From Colwellia psychrerythraea (GTDB taxonomy: Bacteria; Pseudomonadota; Gammaproteobacteria; Enterobacterales; Alteromonadaceae): DNA of 64,000 nucleotides. Shown here one piece after another: positions 26,928 through 34,678 of this stretch (positions within the stretch are counted from its first letter, which is position 1; every line of letters starts with the position of its first letter). The notes under the pieces were generated by a model, which made no database searches, was not told the DNA's origin, and saw only the letters and a list, made by a program, of their open reading frames with translations. The stretch covers positions 1 to 64,000 of the forward strand of contig MAAF01000106.1 in the NCBI GenBank assembly GCA_002163005.1, read 5' to 3'. The position numbers and the translations under genes are program-made.

Positions 26928-28076
26928 ATGACAAAAGTAAACGATTTAGAAGTAGGTTATGACGTTCCGGCACTTCCGGGTATGGATGAAGCGGATATTC
27001 AAACACCTTGTTTGATTGTCGATTTAGACGCTTTAGAGCGCAACATTACCAAGATGGGACAATTCGCTAAAGAGATGGGCGTTCGCCATCGTGTGCATGG
27101 CAAAATGCATAAGTCTGTCGATATAGCACTTTTACAAGAAAAACTGGGTGATAGCTGTGGTGTATGTTGTCAAAAAGTATCAGAAGCCGAAGTCTTTGCA
27201 CGTGGTGGTATTAAAGATGTTTTAGTGTCTAACCAAGTACGTGAGCCAGCAAAAATAGACCGTTTAGCGCGTTTACCTAAACTTGGCGCTCGTACTATTG
27301 TTTGTGTTGATGATCTTGAAAACATTGCTGAATTAGCGGCTGCGGTTAATAAACATGACACCCAAATTGAATGTTTAGTTGAAATTGACTGTGGCGCCGG
27401 TCGTTGTGGTGTAAGTGAAGGCCAGCCAGTAGTTGATATTGCTAAAGCGATTGCCGCAACACCGGGCTTAACTTTCTCTGGTATTCAAGCTTACCAAGGT
27501 GCTATGCAGCACATGGAAAACTTCCAAGACCGTAAAGAGAAGATCGACATTGCTGTTGGTATGGTTGCTCGCACAGTCGACATGCTTAAAGCAGAAGGGC
27601 TTGAATGTGACATCGTTGGTGGTGGCGGTACAGGTTCATATTACTTTGAAGGTAACTCAGGTGTTTTCAATGAATTACAGTGTGGCTCTTATGCATTTAT
27701 GGATGCTGATTACCAACGCATTCATGATGAAAAAGGTGAGCGAATTTCAGAATTTGAAAACTCATTATTTATCTTAACGTCTGTTATGAGCCATACCAAA
27801 GCTGACAAAGCTATTTGTGATGCGGGTCTGAAAGCGCAATCAGTCGATAGTGGCTTACCGTACATATTTGGTCGTGACGATGTTGAATACATCAAATGTT
27901 CTGATGAACATGGTGTCATTTCGGATGCTAACGGCGCATTAAAAATTAATGAAAAGCTAAAACTAGTACCAGGGCATTGTGATCCAACGTGTAACGTTCA
28001 CGATTACTATGTTGGTGTACGTAATGGCAAAGTTGAAACCTTATGGCCAGTGTCTGCACGTGGTAAAGCGTACTAA
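26928..28076 (+). CDS. bhcC: beta-hydroxyaspartate aldolase candidate (D-threonine aldolase family)
   Basis: 382 residues. An alanine-racemase-like N-terminal barrel has the PLP lysine in RVHGKMHKS (canonical R-x-H-x-K-x-HK). The C-terminal D-threonine-aldolase domain carries the metal-binding pair in PGHCDPTCNVHD. TPCLIVDLDALERNI marks the family start. In the BHAC, BhcC condenses glyoxylate with glycine to beta-hydroxyaspartate and needs a divalent metal. Context (bhcB before, bhcD after) supports this over a catabolic D-threonine aldolase. GGAGAAG stands before the ATG. Confidence 0.88.
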   Translation: MTKVNDLEVGYDVPALPGMDEADIQTPCLIVDLDALERNITKMGQFAKEMGVRHRVHGKMHKSVDIALLQEKLGDSCGVCCQKVSEAEVFARGGIKDVLVSNQVREPAKIDRLARLPKLGARTIVCVDDLENIAELAAAVNKHDTQIECLVEIDCGAGRCGVSEGQPVVDIAKAIAATPGLTFSGIQAYQGAMQHMENFQDRKEKIDIAVGMVARTVDMLKAEGLECDIVGGGGTGSYYFEGNSGVFNELQCGSYAFMDADYQRIHDEKGERISEFENSLFILTSVMSHTKADKAICDAGLKAQSVDSGLPYIFGRDDVEYIKCSDEHGVISDANGALKINEKLKLVPGHCDPTCNVHDYYVGVRNGKVETLWPVSARGKAY

Positions 28077-28101
28077 GAATTCATCTTTAAAAGCAACCAT
28101 T

Positions 28102-28128
28102 ACCCTTGGTATTTTGCCGAGGGTTTTT
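28102..28128 (+). terminator. hairpin with T5 between bhcC and bhcD
   Basis: ACCCTTGG - 7 bases - CCGAGGGT followed by TTTTT, with one G-T pair. It lies in the 74-base gap and may attenuate bhcD expression rather than fully end transcription. Confidence 0.55.
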
Positions 28129-28150
28129 CCATTTTTCTAGGACATAAATT

Positions 28151-29188
28151 ATGAGTGACTCAAAAGAAAACCATTCACCAGAAAACAATTCACAAAAGAA
28201 CTCTTTACCCGTTAACAAGGGCGTATCCGTTGTCTCTGAAGCGGTTTGCCAAGAAGTGATGGGTAGAGCAGATGCCTTTACTGCGGTAGAAAACGTGTTT
28301 TCTGCTATGGCGAAAAATACCGCCTACAACTTTCCGGTGATCCGTGAAGCCATTGGTCATGCTGATGCCCTCTATGGTTTTAAATCGGGCTTCGACCGAG
28401 ATGGTATGGTGCTAGGTTTAAAATCAGGGGGGTACTGGCCGGGTAACGTGCAAAAAGACCTGACTAACCACCAATCCACAGTGATTTTGTTTGACCCTGA
28501 TACCGGTCAGTTAAAATCCCTTGTTGGCGGTAACTACTTAACTGCCGTGCGGACTGCTGCCTCATCTGCTGTTTCTATCGCGCATTTAGCCCGTAAAGAT
28601 TCAAAAGTGCTAGGTATGGTAGGTGCAGGTCATCAATCTACTTTTCAATTACGTGCTGCTGTCGAGCAACGTAACTTTGAAAAAATTGTTTGCTGGAACT
28701 TCCACCCTGAGCAAATACCTAAGCTTGCTGCCGTGGCTGAAGAATTAGGCTTACCGTTTGAATCGGTAACGCGTGAAGAACTTTGTGCTCAAGCGGATGT
28801 CATTATTACCATTACTTCAGCTTTTGAGGCGCTAATAGATAAAGACTGGATCAAGCCCGGTACTCACATTGCGTGTATGGGAACCGATACTATAGGTAAG
28901 CAAGAAGTTGATGCTAAGTTATTGACAGTCGCTAAGGTTTTTACTGATGAATTAGCGCAATCAATTACGCTTGGTGAAGCCCAACACGCGATTGCACAAA
29001 AACTCATTCAACAGAGCGATATTGTGCCAATTGGTGAGGTGATTAACGGCACTAAAACCGGCCGTACTTCAGCAGAAGACATTACCTTGTTTGATGGCAC
29101 GGGTGTTGGCTTACAAGATTTAGCCGTCGCCTCAGTCGCGGTTGAATTAGCTGAAGCTAAAGGGAAAGTTACTTACTTCAACTTATAA
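28151..29188 (+). CDS. bhcD: iminosuccinate reductase candidate (ornithine cyclodeaminase/mu-crystallin family)
   Basis: 345 residues. The OCD fold includes GGNYLTAVRTAASSAVSIAHLARKD, then the Rossmann nucleotide loop LGMVGAGHQSTFQL and HIACMGTDTIGKQE. The first ~25 residues are an Asn/Ser-rich extension not typical for the family. In the BHAC, BhcD reduces iminosuccinate to aspartate with NAD(P)H, keeping the unstable imine from hydrolysing. The gene closes the B-C-D run and is followed by a perfect terminator. Confidence 0.87.
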   Translation: MSDSKENHSPENNSQKNSLPVNKGVSVVSEAVCQEVMGRADAFTAVENVFSAMAKNTAYNFPVIREAIGHADALYGFKSGFDRDGMVLGLKSGGYWPGNVQKDLTNHQSTVILFDPDTGQLKSLVGGNYLTAVRTAASSAVSIAHLARKDSKVLGMVGAGHQSTFQLRAAVEQRNFEKIVCWNFHPEQIPKLAAVAEELGLPFESVTREELCAQADVIITITSAFEALIDKDWIKPGTHIACMGTDTIGKQEVDAKLLTVAKVFTDELAQSITLGEAQHAIAQKLIQQSDIVPIGEVINGTKTGRTSAEDITLFDGTGVGLQDLAVASVAVELAEAKGKVTYFNL

Positions 29189-29245
29189 AACTACTTTTTA
29201 GTCAGATAAGTTAATAAATAAGCCTCTTCATGGGCAACAATTCAC

Positions 29246-29279
29246 AATGGCTGTTTATTCATTTAAACAGCCATTTTTT
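29246..29279 (+). terminator. rho-independent terminator of the bhcBCD operon
   Basis: Perfect 12-bp stem AATGGCTGTTTA / TAAACAGCCATT, 6-base loop and T-run, 58 bases after the bhcD stop. Confidence 0.92.
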
Positions 29280-29377
29280 GCTTGCTAAAAATTAACTAGC
29301 CAACAACATAATCATAAAAAATAGTCCTAAAATAAAAATGATGTTTATTATGTGAAATTCCCAGTAGTTAAGTTAAC

Positions 29378-29425
29378 TTATACCAAACGGATTAATTTAT
29401 TGATAACTTAGTCCGATTGGTATAA
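29378..29425. repeat. palindromic repeat family member (TTATACCAAACGGA...)
   Basis: Arms TTATACCAAACGGA and TCCGATTGGTATAA, 13 of 14 paired, 20-base centre starting with TTAAT. The shorter copy at 41862-41893 has the same ATACCAA-x-CGGA arms. Widely dispersed element of unknown function, seen twice here. Confidence 0.75.
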
Positions 29426-29550
29426 ATAACAGGTTTTGATTTTCTTATCAGAGCGTTAAGTGAATATGACTTGTTATTATATTCACTACAGTACTAATGT
29501 TTGATTGGTTGAGCGTACAATTAAGCTGCCTAGAATAAATGGAGATGATA

Positions 29551-29970
29551 GTGTTAGCAGATAAATTTTGCTTAAAATTAGAAAGCCCAACGATTGAAGA
29601 CTTTTTGACATTACGCAGCAAAGTGGGATGGGGCGATCTTGATGCGAACCTCGCTGAAAAAAGCTTAAATAATAGCTTATTCCATGTAATTATTCGGCAT
29701 GAGAACCAACTTGTTGGCATGGGAAGAGTGGTTGGTGATGGCGCTATGTATTTTTACATTCAAGATGTGATTGTAGACCCAAGCTACCAAAAATTGGGTA
29801 TTGGCGCGGCGTTAATGGATAAGATAGAAGGCTATTTATCAGATGCCACTAACCAAGGTTCTACTATCGGTTTGTTGGCGGCACAGGACAAAGAGGCCTT
29901 TTATAGTCGTTATGGTTACACCCAAAGACCTAATAGTTCTTTAGGTCACGGCATGTGTAAATTTATTTAA
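29551..29970 (+). CDS. GNAT-family N-acetyltransferase
   Basis: About 139 residues. Acetyl-CoA binding segment VIVDPSYQKLGIGAALMDKI and the C-terminal YSRYGYTQRPNSSLGHGM mark the small-molecule or aminoglycoside-type GNAT sub-family. The ORF track starts at 29539; the GTG at 29551 is better spaced from the GGAG ribosome site, so I use it. It is followed 33 bases later by the Rid-family gene and could share its transcript. Confidence 0.82.
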   Translation: MLADKFCLKLESPTIEDFLTLRSKVGWGDLDANLAEKSLNNSLFHVIIRHENQLVGMGRVVGDGAMYFYIQDVIVDPSYQKLGIGAALMDKIEGYLSDATNQGSTIGLLAAQDKEAFYSRYGYTQRPNSSLGHGMCKFI

Positions 29971-30003
29971 TCATTTGCATCGATAACCTTGAAAGGGCAT
30001 TTT

Positions 30004-30357
30004 ATGATTGAAAGAAAATCAGGTATCTATTCTGGTCGTAATAAATCATCAGCATATAAAGACTTAGTATGGACGGTTGCTACCTCTTCCGATACCACTG
30101 TAGGACTCGAGCAGCAAACATTACTGACCTTAGAGACAATCCAAGCCAATTTAATTGAGTTAGGCTCAGATAAGACCCAGATTGTTTCTGCTCAAGTTTA
30201 TATTGCCAATATGGCAGAAAAACCTGTGATGGATGCTGTTTGGCAAAAATTCTTTGGTGATAATCCTCAACATTGGCCACAACGAGCCTGTTTAGGAGTT
30301 AGTCTTGAAGGCGATGTGCTCATTGAAGTGACGGTAACCGCCGTTCGTGGAAATTAA
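30004..30357 (+). CDS. Rid/YjgF-family protein lacking the catalytic arginine
   Basis: 117 residues. The start at 30004 is chosen because AAGGG lies six bases before it. The trimeric YjgF/YER057c/UK114 fold is recognisable (LETIQANLIELG, SAQVYIANMAEKPVMDAVW, PQRACLGVSLEGDVLIEVTVTAV). RidA deaminases have V-A-R-L-P-K-D at the active site; here the same place reads VSLEGD, so the catalytic Arg105 equivalent is missing. It therefore belongs to a non-RidA subgroup of unknown activity. The gene is six bases upstream of the AraC regulator. Confidence 0.83.
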   Translation: MIERKSGIYSGRNKSSAYKDLVWTVATSSDTTVGLEQQTLLTLETIQANLIELGSDKTQIVSAQVYIANMAEKPVMDAVWQKFFGDNPQHWPQRACLGVSLEGDVLIEVTVTAVRGN

Positions 30358-30363
30358 CTCAGT

Positions 30364-31230
30364 ATGGCGATGCAAAACCTCATCAAGACCATTAAGCAGG
30401 CATTAGTGGAAGATCGCAGCCTACCTTTTTCAGTTTACTCTTCGGTAAAAGAGCAGCGATTACTCAATGTGCCCATTGTTAATCCCTTATTTATTGCCGT
30501 ACTTGATGGCGATAAAGTCTTGGGTAAAGCCAGAGAAGTCGTGTGTCATGCCGGGGATTTTATTTTTTTGTCTGATAGTCCTGCGATTAACATGCGTAAC
30601 ATCCCCAATAAGAATGAATACTTTGCCTTGTTGATTGAATTCGAGCATGAAGACTTTGCGGGTATTAGCATTGAAAATGTCGGTAAAAGCGAGGAAGAAT
30701 CCTCATTGGGTAAAGATTTCAGTGTTGGTGTTATATCACTAGAATTGGAAAAATGTCTGCAGCAATTTGTAGAGTGGTCACTTTATTCACCTACAACTAT
30801 GTGGTCATTACGCAAAAAGGAACTTCTACAATTACTTTGTTATATGGGTCACCCAGACATTTTAGCGATGGCCGCATCACATAAACTAGGGAAAAAAGTA
30901 TCAGCCATGCTAAGTGAACAACCCTCAATAGACGTTTCATTGCCCACGCTTTGCCAACAACTCGGCATGAGTGAGTCAACACTCAGACGAAAGTTAAACG
31001 CAGAAGGAACCACAGTTCAAGCCATTAAAGATCAAGTGAAGTTAGGGCTCGGTTTACATCTATTGCAAACAACCAAAGATTCCATCGTGTTCATTGCCGA
31101 GCAATGCGGTTACCAGTCACAATCGCGATTTACTAGCCGGTTTAAAGGACGTTTTGGCCTGACACCTTCGGAACTGAGAAAAACCAAACTGACGGATCAG
31201 GGCGAAAATTTGACGGAATTGAGGCTATAA
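30364..31230 (+). CDS. AraC-family transcriptional regulator
   Basis: 288 residues with an N-terminal cupin-like arm and a C-terminal AraC domain: VSLPTLCQQLGMSESTLRRKLNAEG and FIAEQCGYQSQSRFTSRFKGRFGLTPSELR, the two helix-turn-helix motifs. It resembles the AraC_N / ThcR-like sub-family. Starts six bases after the Rid gene, so the two are coupled. Target unknown; the GNAT-Rid-AraC set forms a small operon inside the BHAC region. Confidence 0.87.
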   Translation: MAMQNLIKTIKQALVEDRSLPFSVYSSVKEQRLLNVPIVNPLFIAVLDGDKVLGKAREVVCHAGDFIFLSDSPAINMRNIPNKNEYFALLIEFEHEDFAGISIENVGKSEEESSLGKDFSVGVISLELEKCLQQFVEWSLYSPTTMWSLRKKELLQLLCYMGHPDILAMAASHKLGKKVSAMLSEQPSIDVSLPTLCQQLGMSESTLRRKLNAEGTTVQAIKDQVKLGLGLHLLQTTKDSIVFIAEQCGYQSQSRFTSRFKGRFGLTPSELRKTKLTDQGENLTELRL

Positions 31231-31308
31231 ATGGCGCAGAATAACGCTAAAATATGCTATAGCAATTAGCAATACACACTTTTACTCCATTAAATAAGGT
31301 TCATCGTT

Positions 31309-31866
31309 ATGTTTAAGTCATTCACATTAGTTACCTTGCTCTCAATCAGTTTTTCTTCTATCACTTTGGCAGATACCTTTACCTTAGCAAGTAAAGATAT
31401 TGCAGAGGGAGAATTTATGTCTAAAGCCCAAGAGTTTAATGGCTTTGGTTGTACCGGTGGTGATTTATCGCCACAGCTAACATGGTCGGGTGTACCTGAA
31501 GGCACAAAAAGTTTTGCCATTACTGCCTATGATCCTGATGCACCGACAGGCAGTGGCTGGTGGCATTGGCAAATAGTGAATATTCCTCATACTGTGACCG
31601 AAATAGCTGCAGGCGCGGGCAGTACTAAAAAAGAGTTAGCACCCGCGGGGAGTGTGCAAATAGCAAATGATTTTGGTTACCGAGGATTTGGTGGCGCTTG
31701 CCCGCCAGAAGGCCACGGAATTCACCATTACCGCTTTACTGTTCATGCACTATCAGTAGAGAAACTTGACTTGCCAGAAGAGGCGTCAGGCGCGTTAACG
31801 GGCTATATGATTAATGCGAACACTATTGCGACAAGCACAATCGAGTCTTTATATAAACGAGACTAA
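31309..31866 (+). CDS. periplasmic YbhB/PEBP-like (Raf kinase inhibitor-like) protein
   Basis: 185 residues. A signal peptide (MFKSFTLVTLLSISFSSITLA) leads to the phosphatidylethanolamine-binding protein fold. Diagnostic segments are TYDPDAPTGSGWWHWQ (as AYDPDAPTGSGWWHWQIV) and GGACPPEGHGIHHYRFTVHAL, with the conserved DPDAP and GxHxYxF ligand-site motifs. Bacterial YbhB-type proteins have no settled role. Its presence in the interval between bhcD and bhcA has no obvious metabolic link. Confidence 0.87.
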   Translation: MFKSFTLVTLLSISFSSITLADTFTLASKDIAEGEFMSKAQEFNGFGCTGGDLSPQLTWSGVPEGTKSFAITAYDPDAPTGSGWWHWQIVNIPHTVTEIAAGAGSTKKELAPAGSVQIANDFGYRGFGGACPPEGHGIHHYRFTVHALSVEKLDLPEEASGALTGYMINANTIATSTIESLYKRD

Positions 31867-32223
31867 TGCCGCCAATAATATCTAATTCACTTGGTTGATA
31901 CCTTGCCTCTAAGACTTTTAACTCTCGCTGAGTGAGAAGAAACTTATTATTAGCAAACCGTGTTTTATATTCAAATAAATCATCACGGTGGGTGTGGTGA
32001 TGGCAATTTTTCCAGCCGTTGGCAAGGCGTGATAAACCAGTGAAATGCACCTTTCATCGAGAAAGCCCCCGCAATACCTGTTAGCAGTGGTTTAAATAGT
32101 GCAAAATACCGCGCCACAGTAGTGGAGTTCAGTATAGGATTTTCAAAAAATATAGATAAAAAAAGGCTGCCAATAAATACAATGAAATCGGCAGCTTATT
32201 TAATTTATGGGGTTATTGGCCTA
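31867..32223. other. intergenic region with possible gene remnants
   Basis: 357 bases. Two short minus-strand frames (31823-32050 and one ending near 31977) show protein-like strings such as FALFKPLLTGIAGAFSMKGA in adjacent frames, as if a small gene had decayed by frameshift. Neither has a recognised domain, so I call no gene. The tsx terminator is at the right edge. Confidence 0.35.
32158..32197 (-). terminator. terminator of the tsx-like gene
   Basis: On the minus strand: AAGCTGCC - loop - GGCAGCCTT followed by seven T, 27 bases after the stop codon. Confidence 0.7.
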
Positions 32224-33051
32224 TTAGAAGCGCCATACCGCAAGAAGCTGTGCAGCATTATCATCAGTACCTTTCTCACCTAGTTTGTTTTTCCAGTATT
32301 GGTACTCAACACCAACGAATAAGCGCTGTGCTTTTTGACCTAATACTTCACCTAAATCTAAGCGAATTTGTGGTTGAAATAGAATCCATGATTCCAGCTC
32401 TGTGGTGCCAAAGTTATTCACTTGAGTACGGCCGTCAATGTATTCTAAATGACCTTCAATGCTCCAGCTTGTTGACCCAATTTTAAAGGGATATGCCCAA
32501 GCAAAATCAATCATAAAACTAGAGTCTTCATCAACGACGGTAAATACAGGAGAATCTGCACTGCCGCCACCTTGATGGATATAACCAGTAACATCAATTT
32601 GTGCAAAGGCAAAACCGGGTAAATCTAAGGCGAATCTAACACCAGGTAATACCCAAGCGCTGTCTACTTCTGGGGCGAAGTTAAAACCAGCAACAACACC
32701 AATATCTTTTACTGGGCCAAAGCTAAGATCATTACCGCTAATTGCGCTTAAGCTAAAGTTTGAATACCACTCGCCGTAAAGCTCGCTTGAATCGGCTACC
32801 GGGAAGTTAGCATCGTTATTCACCGAATAACGAGAATAATCCATAAAGAAGAAGTTATCGCCGTATTCCCAGCCACCAGCATGTTGGAAGGTGATGATGG
32901 TAGTGTCAGCGGTGCCGCCGGTACCTACTCGTTCTAATTCACCTAGTGCTTGTAATTGTACTTCGGTATTTCCCCAGATCTCTGCTGAAACCATTGGCGC
33001 ATTTAACGCAGCGGTTAATGCAAGGGCGGTAAGTGGTGCTGAAATTTTCAT
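32224..33051 (-). CDS. Tsx-like nucleoside-specific outer membrane channel
   Basis: 275 residues. Signal peptide (ending MVSAEIWG), then alternating beta strands of a 12-strand barrel, and a C-terminal aromatic LLAVWRF as used for outer-membrane insertion. Segments IITFQHAGGWEYGDNFFFMDYSRY and LYGEWYSNFSL match the Tsx/OmpK nucleoside-porin family. Divergent from bhcA with a shared promoter region containing a perfect TGACAC-GTGTCA palindrome. It probably brings nucleosides or purines into the periplasm for the pathway encoded downstream; a matching inner-membrane permease is not in the window. Confidence 0.85.
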   Translation of the reverse strand: MKISAPLTALALTAALNAPMVSAEIWGNTEVQLQALGELERVGTGGTADTTIITFQHAGGWEYGDNFFFMDYSRYSVNNDANFPVADSSELYGEWYSNFSLSAISGNDLSFGPVKDIGVVAGFNFAPEVDSAWVLPGVRFALDLPGFAFAQIDVTGYIHQGGGSADSPVFTVVDEDSSFMIDFAWAYPFKIGSTSWSIEGHLEYIDGRTQVNNFGTTELESWILFQPQIRLDLGEVLGQKAQRLFVGVEYQYWKNKLGEKGTDDNAAQLLAVWRF

Positions 33052-33081
33052 ATTGTCTCTCTTAATGTAATTTTAGTTATG

Positions 33082-33107
33082 ATTTTAATTTTAATTTTAA
33101 TTTTTTT
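33082..33107. repeat. AT-rich hexamer tandem repeat in tsx-bhcA promoter region
   Basis: Four consecutive ATTTTA-type units followed by a T-run, 30 bases upstream of the tsx start. Length changes could alter promoter spacing. Confidence 0.55.
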
Positions 33108-33140
33108 CAATATATCGATGTTTCATTATTTTTCGTAACT

Positions 33141-33154
33141 TGACACATGTGTCA
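33141..33154. promoter_or_regulatory. operator candidate TGACACATGTGTCA (perfect palindrome)
   Basis: Lies about 90 bases upstream of the tsx start and 81 bases upstream of bhcA. The same half-site pair recurs upstream of xdhA at 50508. It resembles the E. coli RutR box (TTGACCA-N2-TGGTCAA) and a RutR-like TetR protein is encoded at 35260. Confidence 0.65.
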
Positions 33155-33234
33155 GGTTGCGATTTACTACGATACATCAGGTTGTTTTATAAACACAACT
33201 AAAAATTAAAACTTAAATAGAAGGTAAAGCAATT

Positions 33235-34356
33235 ATGACATTTAAATCATTCAACCCACCACAAAGAATTTTAATGGGCCCTGGTCCTTCAGATGTAAGC
33301 GCACGAGTATTGTCTGCATTGGCTAGGCCAACGATTGGTCACCTTGATCCGTTATTTATCAATATGATGGATGAAGTAAAAACGCTACTTCAATACGCGT
33401 TCCAAACTAAAAATGAATTCACTATCGCTTTATCAGCACCGGGTTCAGCAGGGATGGAAGCATGTTTTGTGAATTTAGTTGAAGCGGGCGACAAAGTAAT
33501 TGTTTGTCGTAATGGTGTTTTTGGTGACCGTATGATTCAAAACGTGAACAGAATCGGTGCAGAGGCCGTAGTTGTTGACTCTCCTTGGGGACGTGCGGTT
33601 GAAACGCATAAGGTAAAAGCCGCGTTACATGACCACCCAGATGCTAAATTCTTAGCATTCGTTCATGCAGAAACCTCAACGGGTGCGCTTTCAGATGCTA
33701 AAGCCCTCTGCAAAATGGCTCAAGAGCATGATTGTTTGACGATTGTTGATGCAGTGACATCATTAGGAGGCGTAGAGCTGAAAGTGGATGAATGGGGCAT
33801 AGACGCTATCTATTCGGGTACCCAAAAATGTATGTCTTGTGTACCAGGCATATCGCCTCTTTCCTTTAGCCCTAAGGCTGTAGCAGTCGTACAGAATCGT
33901 AAAACTCAAATACAAAGTTGGTTCTTAGACCAAACCTTAGTGATGGGCTATTGGTCTGGTGAAGGTAAGCGTAGTTACCACCATACCGCCCCAGTAAACT
34001 CTTTATATGCCTTACATGAAGCCTTGGTAATGCTGCATGATGAAGGCCTAGAAAATAGCTGGGCACGCCATAAAACACAGCACGAAGTATTAGCTAAGGG
34101 ACTGAAAGAATTAGGCATTGAGTTTATTGTGCCTGAAGAAGAACGTTTACCTCAGTTAAACGCTATCTACATTCCTGATGGTGCTGATGACGCTAAAATA
34201 CGAGATTACCTATTAGAGCACTACAATCTTGAAATAGGGGCTGGTTTAGGTGCTTTTGCTGGTAAAGCATGGCGTATAGGTCTTATGGGACATGCGGCTA
34301 AAAGTGAGAATGTTGCCTTATGTTTAACCGCTTTAAAAGACGCGTTACACCAATAA
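33235..34356 (+). CDS. bhcA: class V aminotransferase, aspartate-glyoxylate aminotransferase (BhcA) candidate
   Basis: 373 residues of the serine/alanine-glyoxylate aminotransferase group: RILMGPGPSDVSARVL start, LIGLD-type HLDPLFINMMDEV, and the PLP lysine in IYSGTQKCMS. In the BHAC, BhcA converts glyoxylate plus aspartate into glycine plus oxaloacetate. Close homologues include ureidoglycine-glyoxylate aminotransferase (PucG), which would also fit a purine locus. The degradation route here uses allantoicase and ureidoglycolate lyase, which does not make ureidoglycine, so BhcA is the better reading. Separated from bhcBCD by about 4 kb, and divergent from tsx. Confidence 0.8.
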   Translation: MTFKSFNPPQRILMGPGPSDVSARVLSALARPTIGHLDPLFINMMDEVKTLLQYAFQTKNEFTIALSAPGSAGMEACFVNLVEAGDKVIVCRNGVFGDRMIQNVNRIGAEAVVVDSPWGRAVETHKVKAALHDHPDAKFLAFVHAETSTGALSDAKALCKMAQEHDCLTIVDAVTSLGGVELKVDEWGIDAIYSGTQKCMSCVPGISPLSFSPKAVAVVQNRKTQIQSWFLDQTLVMGYWSGEGKRSYHHTAPVNSLYALHEALVMLHDEGLENSWARHKTQHEVLAKGLKELGIEFIVPEEERLPQLNAIYIPDGADDAKIRDYLLEHYNLEIGAGLGAFAGKAWRIGLMGHAAKSENVALCLTALKDALHQ

Positions 34357-34388
34357 AAGCTTAGAAAAAAGTTTTAGTAATGAAAAAA

Positions 34389-34413
34389 GGCCATCTTTCG
34401 ATGGTCTTTTTTT
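34389..34413 (+). terminator. terminator of bhcA
   Basis: GGCCATC - TTTC - GATGGTC, one G-T pair, then at least seven T; 32 bases after the stop codon. Confidence 0.88.
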
Positions 34414-34426
34414 TCACATAGTGAAA
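34412..34426. promoter_or_regulatory. perfect palindrome TTTCACATAGTGAAA
   Basis: TTTCAC-ATA-GTGAAA, immediately after the bhcA terminator T-run. Same pattern as the sites in the bhcR-bhcB region. Confidence 0.55.
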
Positions 34427-34461
34427 GCCAAAATGCTTTTTTGTGAAAATTTACGCGTTAA

Positions 34462-34478
34462 GCTTCCACTATGTGAAA
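34462..34478. promoter_or_regulatory. second palindrome GCTTCCACTATGTGAAA
   Basis: Reverse complement is TTTCACATAGTGGAAGC, matching 16 of 17 bases of the site at 34412-34428, so the two copies face each other about 33 bases apart. Confidence 0.55.
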
Positions 34479-34678
34479 CATAAAGGGCTTTTTTAGGTGT
34501 TGAATAGGATGTTTTTATAGGAAGAAATGCTCGATTTATGCCTTTTCTACGGGGTGAAATACTAATTGGCTGTCATCGCACCTTAGTTACGAACATCCTA
34601 ATCACTATTTTGAGGGGGAATTGATCGGAACCCACGGCAACGGTGCCATTAATCGTACGCCGTTTAGATTCATAAAAG

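Larger units (their letters stand above)
29189..29538. other. intergenic region with terminator and REP-like repeat
   Basis: 350 bases after bhcD: the terminator at 29246, a GTGAAA half-site at 29352, and the palindromic repeat at 29378. No gene seen. Confidence 0.6.
34357..34678. other. convergent intergenic region with terminator and paired palindromes
   Basis: 322 bases between bhcA and the CBS gene, which point at each other, so no promoter is needed. Even so it holds the terminator at 34389 and two TTTCAC-type palindromes; a third degenerate one may lie at 34545-34559. No ORF or RNA gene recognised. Confidence 0.55.

Noticed and set aside
25851-28076. Reading bhcB/bhcC as ordinary threonine dehydratase and D-threonine aldolase
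   Set aside because: Possible from each sequence alone, but the order IclR, dehydratase, aldolase, OCD reductase plus a glyoxylate aminotransferase nearby is that of the BHAC and is not expected for threonine breakdown.
30004-30357. RidA imine deaminase protecting against iminosuccinate
   Set aside because: The residue equivalent to the catalytic Arg105 is missing, so I do not assign that activity.
31823-32050. 75-residue minus-strand ORF between PEBP and tsx
   Set aside because: Protein-like string but GTG start without ribosome site and an adjacent frame also looks protein-like; treated as possible remnant, not a gene.
33235-34356. Ureidoglycine-glyoxylate aminotransferase (PucG)
   Set aside because: Close homologue and plausible in a purine locus, but the allantoicase/ureidoglycolate lyase route here does not produce ureidoglycine and no allantoate amidohydrolase is seen. 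Kept as the main alternative.
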